Assembly: GCF_964036645.1 (NCBI RefSeq)
Contig: NZ_OZ038525.1
Location: forward strand, 1,473,501-1,537,500
Origin: Tenacibaculum sp. 190524A02b
Lineage (GTDB): Bacteria; Bacteroidota; Bacteroidia; Flavobacteriales; Flavobacteriaceae
Direction: 5' to 3'
Length of the DNA stretch: 64,000 bases
The first letter of the stretch is position 1, and each line of letters begins with the position of its first letter. The position numbers and the translations under genes were made by a program. Below the pieces are notes generated by a model. It did not search any database. It had not been told where the DNA came from and worked only from the letters and a program-made list of their open reading frames with translations. Shown here one piece after another: positions 45,261 through 53,152 of the stretch.

Positions 45261-45824
45261 TTACTCAATTTTTATTTGATTACTAATTTTATCTATATCT
45301 CTTAGTTTTTTAGCAGGTTTTCCTCCATAAATTGTGTTTTTAGGAACATCTTTCGTTACTACAGACCCAGCTGCAATAATTGAATTATCACCAATAGTTA
45401 CACCTCCTATTATAGCGCAATGTCCACCAATCCATACATTATTTCCAATAGTAATTGGTTTTGCATAGCCTGTTTTATGACGATTTATAGGATTTATAGT
45501 ATGTCCAGCTGTATAAATACCAACATTAGGAGCTATTAAGCAATTGTCGCCTATACTTACCTCAGCCATATCTAAAATAGTACAATTGTATCCAGCATAA
45601 AAATTAGCTCCTACATGAATATTATATCCAAAATCACAATGAAAATTATGTTCTACTACTATTCCTTTCCCCACAGTACCTAGAAGTTCATGTAATAAAC
45701 TAACTTTAGTTTCATCATCTTCAAAATCTGTTGAATTGAACTTTTGTAAAAGTTTTCCTGCTCTCACATATTCGTTTCTCATATTTTTATCATATCGGAT
45801 ATACTCAATTTTCTTTGTATTCAT
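45261..45824 (-). CDS. sugar O-acetyltransferase (hexapeptide, Maa/NodL-like)
   Basis: A 187-residue left-handed beta-helix acetyltransferase of the maltose/galactoside O-acetyltransferase type. Hexapeptide turns run from about residue 70 to 165 (VGANFYAGYNCTILDMAEV, GNNVWIGGHCAIIGGVTIGD, NSIIAAGSVVTKDVPKNTI). The catalytic His is in IYTAGHTINPINRH (about residue 113). It moves acetyl from acetyl-CoA to a sugar, possibly as a detoxification of unmetabolised sugars. Monocistronic by appearance. Confidence 0.92.
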   Translation of the reverse strand: MNTKKIEYIRYDKNMRNEYVRAGKLLQKFNSTDFEDDETKVSLLHELLGTVGKGIVVEHNFHCDFGYNIHVGANFYAGYNCTILDMAEVSIGDNCLIAPNVGIYTAGHTINPINRHKTGYAKPITIGNNVWIGGHCAIIGGVTIGDNSIIAAGSVVTKDVPKNTIYGGKPAKKLRDIDKISNQIKIE

Positions 45825-46005
45825 ATAGGTTTTAATTTTTATTGCACTTCAAAGGGTATATACCCAAACTATTTATTAGCTAATATAAAGAACTTATTAA
45901 GTAGTTTTAGAGCACTAAAATACCATTTACAATTTGTATATTATTGTAAATGGTACTACAAATTAGCTACCTTGGGAAATTATATCTTTAGTATCAATAA
46001 ATAAT

Positions 46006-46503
46006 TTAATTTAAGCAATGCTTCTCTAAACAAACTAAATCTGAATAAATATTGGTAAAGATATTCTGTTGCTTGTTATATATCTTACCAAATACACGAA
46101 CATCATTCAAGTATAAACTATTTAATAGATATTTTAATTCTTTTATCTTTTGATTTAGGTAATAAGAAAGAATTGAAAACCTAGAAGTATTCATTTGCCA
46201 AGATGCCTCTGAATGTTTTTTTTGTTTTTCTATCTCATTATAAAACGTTTTTAGTCCCTTAACCTTTGAGAAAAACTGTCCTCCTAATGCATCTAAAATA
46301 ATTTCATTATCACTAGAAAGGACAAAATAAATATTAGTTATATTATGTTTCTTAATGACATCTTTTATGTTTATCAACGTATCAATGTCAGATACAAAAG
46401 AATTACCCAACGAAGTATAAAAATAATTTTCTTGTTTAAATTGATGATTGATAACCATTTCTAAACAATCAGTTGGACATAAAAGAAAAAGTGATTTATG
46501 CAT
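46006..46503 (-). CDS. hypothetical protein, coupled to the SnoaL-like gene
   Basis: A 165-residue protein of no family I recognise. The first half looks like an alpha/beta fold (LFLLCPTDCLEMVINHQF, NITNIYFVLSSDNEIILDAL), the rest is helical with many Lys and Asn. It has no signal peptide. Its start lies 8 bases inside the end of the SnoaL-like gene, so the two are translationally coupled and under the same Zur-like palindrome at 47050. A role together with that protein is likely; what role is not visible. Confidence 0.6.
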   Translation of the reverse strand: MHKSLFLLCPTDCLEMVINHQFKQENYFYTSLGNSFVSDIDTLINIKDVIKKHNITNIYFVLSSDNEIILDALGGQFFSKVKGLKTFYNEIEKQKKHSEASWQMNTSRFSILSYYLNQKIKELKYLLNSLYLNDVRVFGKIYNKQQNIFTNIYSDLVCLEKHCLN

Positions 46504-46975
46504 TTACACCTTCATTTGGACTGTATGGAAAAGAAGAATGATGTACATCTATTTTTAATTCACCATTAAGCAACTTATAACCAAATGTATATTCTACTTT
46601 AGCTTCATTACCTTCTACATCTGTAAAATAATAGTTGCCCATTGCTATAGCTCTATTTTCTTCTAAAATAAAACCTGTATTTTCAAACCTTACTTTAGTC
46701 CAAGGCTGAATAGCAAAACCTTTATCTTCTGCACAAGCTCTATCATCACCAGCAATAAAGTAGGATAACGCTTCTTTTTTAGTAGGTCTGAACTGCTCTA
46801 TAGCGCATTTAGTTGGTTTAAACAAAACGGTTCCTGCTTCAAAAGCATAACGCTCATCTAAAAAATTATTAGAGTATGTTTCACATTCTACTCGATTATC
46901 TTTTAATGATCCGATTTTTACTACGCCTTCTCCCCACTTACTTTGCACTTCTAATACTTGTTTTTCTGTTATCAT
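46496..46975 (-). CDS. SnoaL-like/NTF2-fold protein of a family sometimes labelled phosphoribosyl-AMP cyclohydrolase
   Basis: A 159-residue protein beginning MITEKQVLEVQSKWGEGVVK, with FKPTKCAIEQFRPTKKEALS and later VEYTFGYKLLNGELKIDVHH. It looks like an NTF2/SnoaL-type cone fold. As I recall, relatives in databases are often named phosphoribosyl-AMP cyclohydrolase, but it lacks the HisI cysteine pattern visible in true HisI proteins, so I treat the fold as the safe call. It is preceded by a clean palindrome similar to the Zur-type operator near merC-folE, so it may be part of a zinc-shortage response. Confidence 0.65.
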   Translation of the reverse strand: MITEKQVLEVQSKWGEGVVKIGSLKDNRVECETYSNNFLDERYAFEAGTVLFKPTKCAIEQFRPTKKEALSYFIAGDDRACAEDKGFAIQPWTKVRFENTGFILEENRAIAMGNYYFTDVEGNEAKVEYTFGYKLLNGELKIDVHHSSFPYSPNEGVNA

Positions 46976-47049
46976 TTTTTAATATTATGTTTTAAATTAT
47001 TAAATGTACGCTAGCTTAGCATGGTTTTAAAATTAATCATTTTTTATTA

Positions 47050-47068
47050 AATGCAACATAGTTGCATT
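47050..47068. promoter_or_regulatory. candidate Zur-type operator upstream of the SnoaL-like gene
   Basis: A perfect inverted repeat, AATGCAAC-ATA-GTTGCATT, 75 bases before the minus-strand start at 46975. It shares the TGCAAC core, a three-base spacer with TA, and the mirrored arm with the site at 8369-8389. Confidence 0.5.
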
Positions 47069-47197
47069 ATAATTTAACATTGAGTAATAAATTTTTATAA
47101 TAAAAGCTTTAACTAACACAAATTATACGTAAAGAATACCACACTTTACACTTTGATTTGGCTTTTATCACAGATAACATAAGTGTTTGGAATATAA

Positions 47198-47235
47198 AAA
47201 AGGCTCTAAAAACAATCATGTTTTTAGAGCCTTTT
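47198..47235 (-). terminator. terminator at the end of the ADP-ribosylglycohydrolase gene
   Basis: A perfect 16-bp stem (47198-47213 with 47220-47235), 6-base loop. The stop codon of the gene at 47224 lies inside the right arm, so coding end and hairpin overlap. Confidence 0.85.
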
Positions 47236-48126
47236 AAACTTATCTTTATACAGTTTAACACTATTTTCAATCCATTCATAATTTGATATCATCTTAAGCT
47301 TATTTATCAAATTATCAGGTATTCCTTTCTTTCCAACTAATGTTCCAGCTATTTGTCCAGCCATTGAACAATTTGTGTCTGTATCTCCTCCTATTTTTAT
47401 TAATTGTAAATACATTTCTTCCATTCCTATTTTGAGTACTTTATTAGCTGCTGCAATAGCTAATGGAACAGAATTTACTACATAGCCATTATTACCTAAC
47501 TTTCCTATTTCATCTAAACTATCTATATTACTAACCTCTATTAATCGATCTCTAACCCGAGTATCAGGAATTTGATTAATTATAAGATCTATTAAGTTAG
47601 TTTGTCCATTCCAATTACCTTTTAAAACCTCTCTTATAGCTACTATAATACATTTAGCTCCTATATAAGCTTCATCATTATGATGCGTTATTAAACAAAC
47701 ATCTCTTATTTCTTTATAAGAACAGTCTGTAAAAGCTAAAGGAGCTATACGCATAGCTGCACCATTTCCAGCTGCATATTCTCCTCTTCTTCCAACTTGA
47801 CTCCAATGTCCGCCTATACTTAGTTCTTGAAAAGATTTTAATGTACTAGCACCAATCCCTCTTAATTTTCCTTGCTTATAATAAGTTACAAACTTATCTG
47901 CTACTAACTCAGGTACAACTTTTTTATTACCTACTACTGCTTCTATAGTTGCTAAGGTTAATTGAGTATCGTCGGTTAATCCCCAGCTAGGTGTTTTTAC
48001 CCTTGGATTCCCTACTAAATAAAAGGTATCATCTTCATATTCAAATTGATTTTCAAACCCACTACCCCAAGCATCTCCTATAGCTCCAGCTAGAATACAA
48101 CCTTCAAATCTTTCTGCTTTTGTCAT
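47224..48126 (-). CDS. ADP-ribosylglycohydrolase family protein (DraG-like)
   Basis: A 300-residue hydrolase that removes ADP-ribose from proteins or related substrates using two metal ions. Metal-binding motifs are LAGAIGDAWGSGFE at the N-terminus, GLTDDTQLTLATIE (about residues 49-62) and GGDTDTNCSMAGQIAGTLVG (about 246-265). Length and motif order are normal. Substrate (Arg-, Ser- or small-molecule ADP-ribose) is not determinable. It is separated from valS upstream by a hairpin and has no ADP-ribosyltransferase neighbour. Confidence 0.9.
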   Translation of the reverse strand: MTKAERFEGCILAGAIGDAWGSGFENQFEYEDDTFYLVGNPRVKTPSWGLTDDTQLTLATIEAVVGNKKVVPELVADKFVTYYKQGKLRGIGASTLKSFQELSIGGHWSQVGRRGEYAAGNGAAMRIAPLAFTDCSYKEIRDVCLITHHNDEAYIGAKCIIVAIREVLKGNWNGQTNLIDLIINQIPDTRVRDRLIEVSNIDSLDEIGKLGNNGYVVNSVPLAIAAANKVLKIGMEEMYLQLIKIGGDTDTNCSMAGQIAGTLVGKKGIPDNLINKLKMISNYEWIENSVKLYKDKFKRL

Positions 48127-48150
48127 TTATTTCTAATTTTTTAATATAAC

Positions 48151-48180
48151 AAAAGGTCTTTCAAAACAGAAAGACCTTTT
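48151..48180 (-). terminator. terminator behind valS
   Basis: AAAAGGTCTTTC (48151-48162) pairs perfectly with GAAAGACCTTTT (48169-48180), 6-base loop, followed on the minus strand by the T run. Confidence 0.8.
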
Positions 48181-48203
48181 TATTTATAATAATATTAGTT
48201 TTA

Positions 48204-50846
48204 CTACTGTAAGCTAGCTAAACTATTTTTTATAGTTTCAATTTTTGCTAGTGTATCAGATTCTTTTTTACGTTCTAAAGTAATTACTTTTTCTGGCGCA
48301 TTACTCACAAAACGCTCATTTGATAATTTCTTTTGAATACCTATTAAGAATCCTTCAGCTCTTTTTAGTTCTGCACTTAGTTTCTTTATTTCTCCTTCTA
48401 CATCTATATTATCTAATGAAATAGGCACAAAGTATTCATTTGATTTTACTCTAAAAGAAGCAGCTCCATCTACTTTATCATTCACATAATTAATTACAGA
48501 TGTATTGGTTAATTTTTGAATAACTACATCAAAATCTTTTACAAAATGCTCATTATTTACTACTGATAACTCTATCGATTCTTTAAAAGAGATATTTTTC
48601 TCTTTTCTAATAGTTCTAATACCTGATACTACATTAGTAGCAAAATCAAACTGATTTATTAATTCTTTATTAGATTCTTTAATCTCAGGGTATTTTGCTA
48701 TTATTAGTGCTTCCTCAGGTGTTCTCTCTGTAATAGACTGCCAAATTTCTTCAGTAAGGAATGGCATAAAAGGGTGTAATATTTTTAAATTATCTTCAAA
48801 AATTTCAATTACTTCCTTATAAGTTTTGGCATCTATTGGCTGCTGATATCCTGGTTTTACTATTTCTAATAACCAACCACAAAAATCATCATAAATTAGC
48901 TTATAAATAGCCATTAGCGCATCGCTTAAACGGTATTTACTGTAATGGTCTTCTATTTCTGCTAAAGTTTGTTGGAATTTAGTCTTGTACCACTCTAAAC
49001 CTAATCTACTTGATGCTGGTTGCTCTAAACTGTCTGAAACTTCCCAAAGTGTAGTTAAATAAAAAGCACTCCATACTTTATTCCCTAAACCTTTACCTTG
49101 CTGACATAAAGCTTCATCAAATAGTAAATCATTTCCTGCAGCAGAACTTAATAATAACCCTACACGAACTCCATCTGCTCCAAATTCTTCTATAAGTTTT
49201 AACGCATCAGGAGAATTCCCTAATGACTTAGACATTTTACGACGTTGCTTGTCACGTACCAGCCCTGTTAGATATACATTTTCAAACGGACGTTTATCTT
49301 TATATTCATATCCAGCAATAATCATACGTGCTACCCAAAAAAACAAAATATCTGGTCCCGTTACTAAATCATTAGTAGGATAGTAATACTTAACTTCTTC
49401 ATTTTCAGGATTACGAATTCCATCAAAAACACTCATTGGCCATAACCAAGAAGAGAACCAAGTATCAAGTGCATCTTCATCTTGACGTAAGTTATCAGCT
49501 GTTAATGATTCGTTATTCGTTTTTTCTTTTGCTAACTTAAGTGCATCGTCAATATTTTCAGCTACAACAAAGTCGTTTTTACCTTCTCCATAATAATAAG
49601 CTGGAATTTGTTGTCCCCACCATAACTGACGAGAAATATTCCAATCGCGAATATTTTCCATCCAATGACGATAAGTATTCTCAAATTTTTTAGGGAATAA
49701 CTTCACTTCTTTATCTTCTCCTAAAACTGCTTCAATGGCTGGTTTTACTAACTCTTCCATTTTTAAGAACCATTGATCTGATAATCTTGGCTCAATAACA
49801 GCTTTCGTTCTTTCAGAGGTCCCAACTTTATTAGTATGCTGTTCTATTTTTATCAGGTATCCTTTTTCTTCTAATTCTTTAGAAATTTCTTTACGTACTA
49901 CAAATCGGTCTTTACCTTCGTAATGTAAACCTAGAGAGTTTAGAGAAGCATCCTCATTAAAAATATCAATTACCTCTAAATTATGCTTGTCTCCTAATAC
50001 TTTATCATTTTCATCATGAGCAGGTGTTACCTTTAAACAACCAGTACCAAACTCTACATCTACGTATTCATCTTCAATAATAGGTATCTCACGTCCACAA
50101 AGCGGAACAATTACTTTTTTACCTTTTAAGTGTGTAAATCGTTCATCATTGGGATTGATACAAATGGCTGTATCTCCTAAAATAGTTTCAGGACGCGTTG
50201 TAGCAATCGTTACTTTTTCATCAGAACCAACTATGTCATACTGTAAATAGTATAAGCTTCCTTGGCGTTCTTCATAAATTACCTCTTCATCTGATAGCGT
50301 AGTTTTTGCTTCAGGATCCCAATTTACCATTCTATATCCTCTGTAGATATACCCTTTATTGTATAAGTCTACAAAGACTTTTATTACCGATTCAGAAAGT
50401 GCAGGATCCATGGTAAAAGATGTTCTTTCCCAGTCACAAGAAGCTCCTAACTTTTTTAATTGTTCTAAAATAATACCTCCGTACTCATTTTTCCACTCCC
50501 ATGCATGTTTTAAAAACTCTTCTCTAGTTAAATCGTTTTTATCAATCCCTTGCTCTTTTAACTTTGCTACCACTTTAGCTTCTGTAGCAATAGAAGCATG
50601 ATCTGTACCTGGTACCCAACATGCATTCTTTCCTAATAAACGAGCTCTACGTACTAAAACATCTTGAATAGTATTATTTAACATATGTCCCATATGTAAT
50701 ACTCCGGTGACGTTTGGTGGAGGAATCACAATTGTATATGATTCTTTACTATGATCTACTTCTGAATGAAAATAATTATGTTTCATCCAGTAATCGTACC
50801 ACTTACCCTCTACTTCTTGAGCATTGTATTTTGATGGAATATTCAT
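48204..50846 (-). CDS. valS: valyl-tRNA synthetase
   Basis: Charges tRNA-Val and edits misacylated Thr. The 880-residue class I synthetase has the HIGH-type motif PPPNVTGVLHMGHMLNNT (about residues 42-59), editing domain with TIATTRPETILGDTA, the KMSKS motif RRKMSKSLGNSP (about 535-546), an anticodon-binding domain and a C-terminal coiled coil (EIKKLSAELKRAEGFLIGI). Length is normal. A -7 box lies upstream on the same strand. Confidence 0.97.
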   Translation of the reverse strand: MNIPSKYNAQEVEGKWYDYWMKHNYFHSEVDHSKESYTIVIPPPNVTGVLHMGHMLNNTIQDVLVRRARLLGKNACWVPGTDHASIATEAKVVAKLKEQGIDKNDLTREEFLKHAWEWKNEYGGIILEQLKKLGASCDWERTSFTMDPALSESVIKVFVDLYNKGYIYRGYRMVNWDPEAKTTLSDEEVIYEERQGSLYYLQYDIVGSDEKVTIATTRPETILGDTAICINPNDERFTHLKGKKVIVPLCGREIPIIEDEYVDVEFGTGCLKVTPAHDENDKVLGDKHNLEVIDIFNEDASLNSLGLHYEGKDRFVVRKEISKELEEKGYLIKIEQHTNKVGTSERTKAVIEPRLSDQWFLKMEELVKPAIEAVLGEDKEVKLFPKKFENTYRHWMENIRDWNISRQLWWGQQIPAYYYGEGKNDFVVAENIDDALKLAKEKTNNESLTADNLRQDEDALDTWFSSWLWPMSVFDGIRNPENEEVKYYYPTNDLVTGPDILFFWVARMIIAGYEYKDKRPFENVYLTGLVRDKQRRKMSKSLGNSPDALKLIEEFGADGVRVGLLLSSAAGNDLLFDEALCQQGKGLGNKVWSAFYLTTLWEVSDSLEQPASSRLGLEWYKTKFQQTLAEIEDHYSKYRLSDALMAIYKLIYDDFCGWLLEIVKPGYQQPIDAKTYKEVIEIFEDNLKILHPFMPFLTEEIWQSITERTPEEALIIAKYPEIKESNKELINQFDFATNVVSGIRTIRKEKNISFKESIELSVVNNEHFVKDFDVVIQKLTNTSVINYVNDKVDGAASFRVKSNEYFVPISLDNIDVEGEIKKLSAELKRAEGFLIGIQKKLSNERFVSNAPEKVITLERKKESDTLAKIETIKNSLASLQ

Positions 50847-50907
50847 ATGTTTTTACTATATTTAGCCTATTCTATTTTTTTGGCATTATTTTTGAAATCT
50901 GAATTAG

Positions 50908-50915
50908 CAAAAATA
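50908..50915 (-). promoter_or_regulatory. -7 promoter box of valS
   Basis: TATTTTTG on the minus strand fits TAnnTTTG, 61 bases before the valS start. Confidence 0.5.
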
Positions 50916-50974
50916 CAACTATCTGTGAGCTACAGAAAACTAGTTGCCATTTTTTTAATAACAAAAAATTATTA

Positions 50975-50982
50975 TAAATTTG
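50975..50982 (+). promoter_or_regulatory. -7 promoter box of the DUF1573 gene
   Basis: TAAATTTG fits TAnnTTTG, 37 bases before the ATG at 51020. Confidence 0.55.
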
Positions 50983-51019
50983 TAATCGGTTATAACAACC
51001 CCTAATTAAAATTAACATT

Positions 51020-51433
51020 ATGAAAACAATTTTATCATTTGTAGCTATTTTATTTATTGCTTTATCTGTAAATGCTCAAGAATTTAAGTTTGAAACGGAA
51101 ACAATCAATTATGGAAAAATAGCTGTAGGTTCTGACGGTAAGCGTGTATTTGAATTCACAAACGTAGGTGATGCACCTTTAATTATTAAAGATATTAAAT
51201 CTACTTGTGGTTGTACAGTACCTAAAAAACCAGAAAAGCCAATTATGCCAGGAGAAAAGGGACAAATTGAAGTTTCTTATGACACAAAAAGAATTGGTGG
51301 TTTCTCTAAGCAAATTACAGTTACTTCAAATGCTAAAAAAGAAAGAGTATTCTTAAAAATTAAAGGATTTATTTCTAAAAAAGCTGTTCCTGCTAAAGAT
51401 AAAAGCATGGTATCTAGCGGAGAAAGTAACTAA
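51020..51433 (+). CDS. DUF1573 domain secreted protein
   Basis: A 137-residue exported protein with a signal peptide (MKTILSFVAILFIALSVNAQ) and one DUF1573 immunoglobulin-like domain, including VFEFTNVGDAPLIIKDIKST followed by CGCTVPKKP and the IEVSYDTKRIGGFSKQITV strand. DUF1573 proteins are abundant in Bacteroidota and are related to ASPM/MSP-type domains; exact function unknown. A single-gene unit between its own promoter and two hairpins. Confidence 0.92.
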   Translation: MKTILSFVAILFIALSVNAQEFKFETETINYGKIAVGSDGKRVFEFTNVGDAPLIIKDIKSTCGCTVPKKPEKPIMPGEKGQIEVSYDTKRIGGFSKQITVTSNAKKERVFLKIKGFISKKAVPAKDKSMVSSGESN

Positions 51434-51466
51434 GAAGTAGTAGCTATAAAAACATCTATCTATATA

Positions 51467-51494
51467 AAAAAGTCAGCAGTAATGCTGATTTTTT
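51467..51494 (+). terminator. terminator behind the DUF1573 gene
   Basis: AAAAAGTCAGCA pairs with TGCTGATTTTTT (one mismatch), 4-base loop, T run. Confidence 0.7.
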
Positions 51495-51534
51495 TATGCT
51501 TTAATTTTAATAAATATTTAAAGATATAACTAAA

Positions 51535-51562
51535 AAAGGCTCAAGTGAATACTTGAGCCTTT
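51535..51562. terminator. second hairpin between DUF1573 and methyltransferase genes
   Basis: AAAGGCTCAAGT (51535-51546) pairs perfectly with ACTTGAGCCTTT (51551-51562) around GAAT. With A and T runs on either side it can stop transcripts from both directions. Confidence 0.65.
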
Positions 51563-51674
51563 CTTCAATCAACTATTAAAAACTAACTAATCACTAACTT
51601 TTACGTTAAGTAATCAATTAAAAGACGGATAAATCCGCATTTAGTTACACTAATTAGTTAGGATTAACATTATT

Positions 51675-52205
51675 TTAAGATACTGCTTCTTCACGCTCAC
51701 AGTACACTATATAATACCTTGGTGTAAAATGCCTAAGTATGGGTCTCACTCCTATTTTTCTCCAATCAGATGAAGTCCATGTTTCACTATCTTTAATTTT
51801 CCATCCTGTTTTTTTTAATAAAAAATCGAACTGTTTAATTTCAAATTCATGATAATGTTTGTCCCAATCATCTTTTTCATTCCAATACGCATCAGTAAAC
51901 CATAATTTTAAAGGAACAGAAGCTATCATTTTATTAGTTTTTAGGTTTCTCAAAATATTAAATGGAGCCAACATATGTTCAAATATTTCAAAAGATGTAA
52001 TTACATCAACATTTTTATCCAAATATACTTCGTAATTAATGTCTAAATCTTCACCTTTTGTATTTTCTACATTGTAGCCTTCTTTTCGCATAATATCAGA
52101 AAAAGCATTCGTAGTACCTAGGTCTAATATTTTTGATTGTTCCGGTATGTGTTTCTTTACAAATTTTAGTGTTTTATTGTATCTCTTTTCTAAATGTCTA
52201 TTCAT
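51675..52205 (-). CDS. SAM-dependent methyltransferase
   Basis: A 176-residue class I methyltransferase. Motif I is SKILDLGTTNAFSDIM (a less canonical DLGTT in place of the usual glycine triplet), the acidic loop TKGEDLDINYEV follows, and VDVITSFEIFEHMLAPFNIL is the motif II/III region. The substrate is unknown. It follows the FabK/NMO-like gene by 4 bases, so it is the last gene of an operon running from the subtilase. Confidence 0.83.
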   Translation of the reverse strand: MNRHLEKRYNKTLKFVKKHIPEQSKILDLGTTNAFSDIMRKEGYNVENTKGEDLDINYEVYLDKNVDVITSFEIFEHMLAPFNILRNLKTNKMIASVPLKLWFTDAYWNEKDDWDKHYHEFEIKQFDFLLKKTGWKIKDSETWTSSDWRKIGVRPILRHFTPRYYIVYCEREEAVS

Positions 52206-52209
52206 TATG

Positions 52210-53151
52210 CTAAATGCCGTTTATTTCTCCTTTTATTTTTTGGAACTCACTCATAATTTCATCAACCACTACTTTTGCTGGTTTTATTTGATGGATTAAT
52301 CCTGCTATTTGCCCAATTTCTAATTCTCCTTCCTCTAAATCTCCTTCAAACATTCCTTTTTTAGCACGTGCACGTCCTAACAACTCTTTAATTTCTTCTA
52401 TAGTTGGTCCTTTTTGATAAAGTGCTTGAACATCATTATAAAACTTATTTTTAACCAATCTTACAGGAGCTAACTCTTTTAATGTTAACTGCGTTCCTCC
52501 TTCTTTGACATCAACAATAGTTTGCTTAAAATTTTCATGTGCAGATGATTCTATAGTAGCTGCAAAACGGCTACCAATTTGCACAGCATCAGCTCCTAAA
52601 ACCATTGCCGCCAACATACCTCTTCCAGTTCCTACTCCACCAGCAGCTATAACAGGAATTTTCACCTGTTCTTTTACCATTGGAATTAAAGTAAATGTTG
52701 TGGTTTCTTCCCTACCATTATGTCCTCCAGCCTCAAAACCTTCACAAACAACAGCATCTACACCAGCTGCTTCAGCTTTTAAAGCAAATTTTACCGAACT
52801 TACCACATGTACTACTGTAATTCCTTTTTCTTTAAGAAATCCAGTCCATGTTTTAGGGTTTCCAGCTGAGGTAAAAACAATCTTTACTCCCTCTTCAACA
52901 ATAATATCCATTATTTTTTCAATATCTGGATATAGCATTGGTACATTTACTCCAAAGGGTTTATCAGTTGCTTTTTTACATTTTTGAATATGCTCTCTTA
53001 ACACATCAGGGTACATAGATCCAGAACCTATTAGTCCTAAACCACCTGCATTAGATACAGCTGAAGCGAGTTTCCAACCTGAAACCCATATCATACCTCC
53101 CTGAACAATTGGATATTGTGTTTTAAATAACTCCGTTACTCTATTTATCAT
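52210..53151 (-). CDS. FMN-dependent nitronate monooxygenase / FabK-like enoyl reductase
   Basis: A 313-residue TIM-barrel flavoprotein of the NMO/FabK group. Key regions are PIVQGGMIWVSGWKLASAVS, the AVVCEGFEAGGHNGREETTT loop with its His, and the phosphate-binding IPVIAAGGVGTGRGMLAAMV followed by GADAVQIGSRF. FabK-type enoyl-ACP reductases and nitronate monooxygenases share these motifs and cannot be told apart reliably by eye; length suits either. It starts 1 base after the subtilase stop codon (reading along the minus strand), so it is co-transcribed. Confidence 0.9.
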   Translation of the reverse strand: MINRVTELFKTQYPIVQGGMIWVSGWKLASAVSNAGGLGLIGSGSMYPDVLREHIQKCKKATDKPFGVNVPMLYPDIEKIMDIIVEEGVKIVFTSAGNPKTWTGFLKEKGITVVHVVSSVKFALKAEAAGVDAVVCEGFEAGGHNGREETTTFTLIPMVKEQVKIPVIAAGGVGTGRGMLAAMVLGADAVQIGSRFAATIESSAHENFKQTIVDVKEGGTQLTLKELAPVRLVKNKFYNDVQALYQKGPTIEEIKELLGRARAKKGMFEGDLEEGELEIGQIAGLIHQIKPAKVVVDEIMSEFQKIKGEINGI

Positions 53152-53152
53152 T

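Noticed and set aside
46496..46975. Phosphoribosyl-AMP cyclohydrolase (HisI)
   Set aside because: The HisI metal-binding Cys pattern is absent and the gene is not in a his operon; a SnoaL/NTF2-like fold fits better.
47224..48126. Toxin-antitoxin pair with an ADP-ribosyltransferase
   Set aside because: There is no transferase gene next to the glycohydrolase; valS lies upstream.
50359..50902. Plus-strand frames opposite valS
   Set aside because: Shadows of the valS coding strand with poor start contexts.
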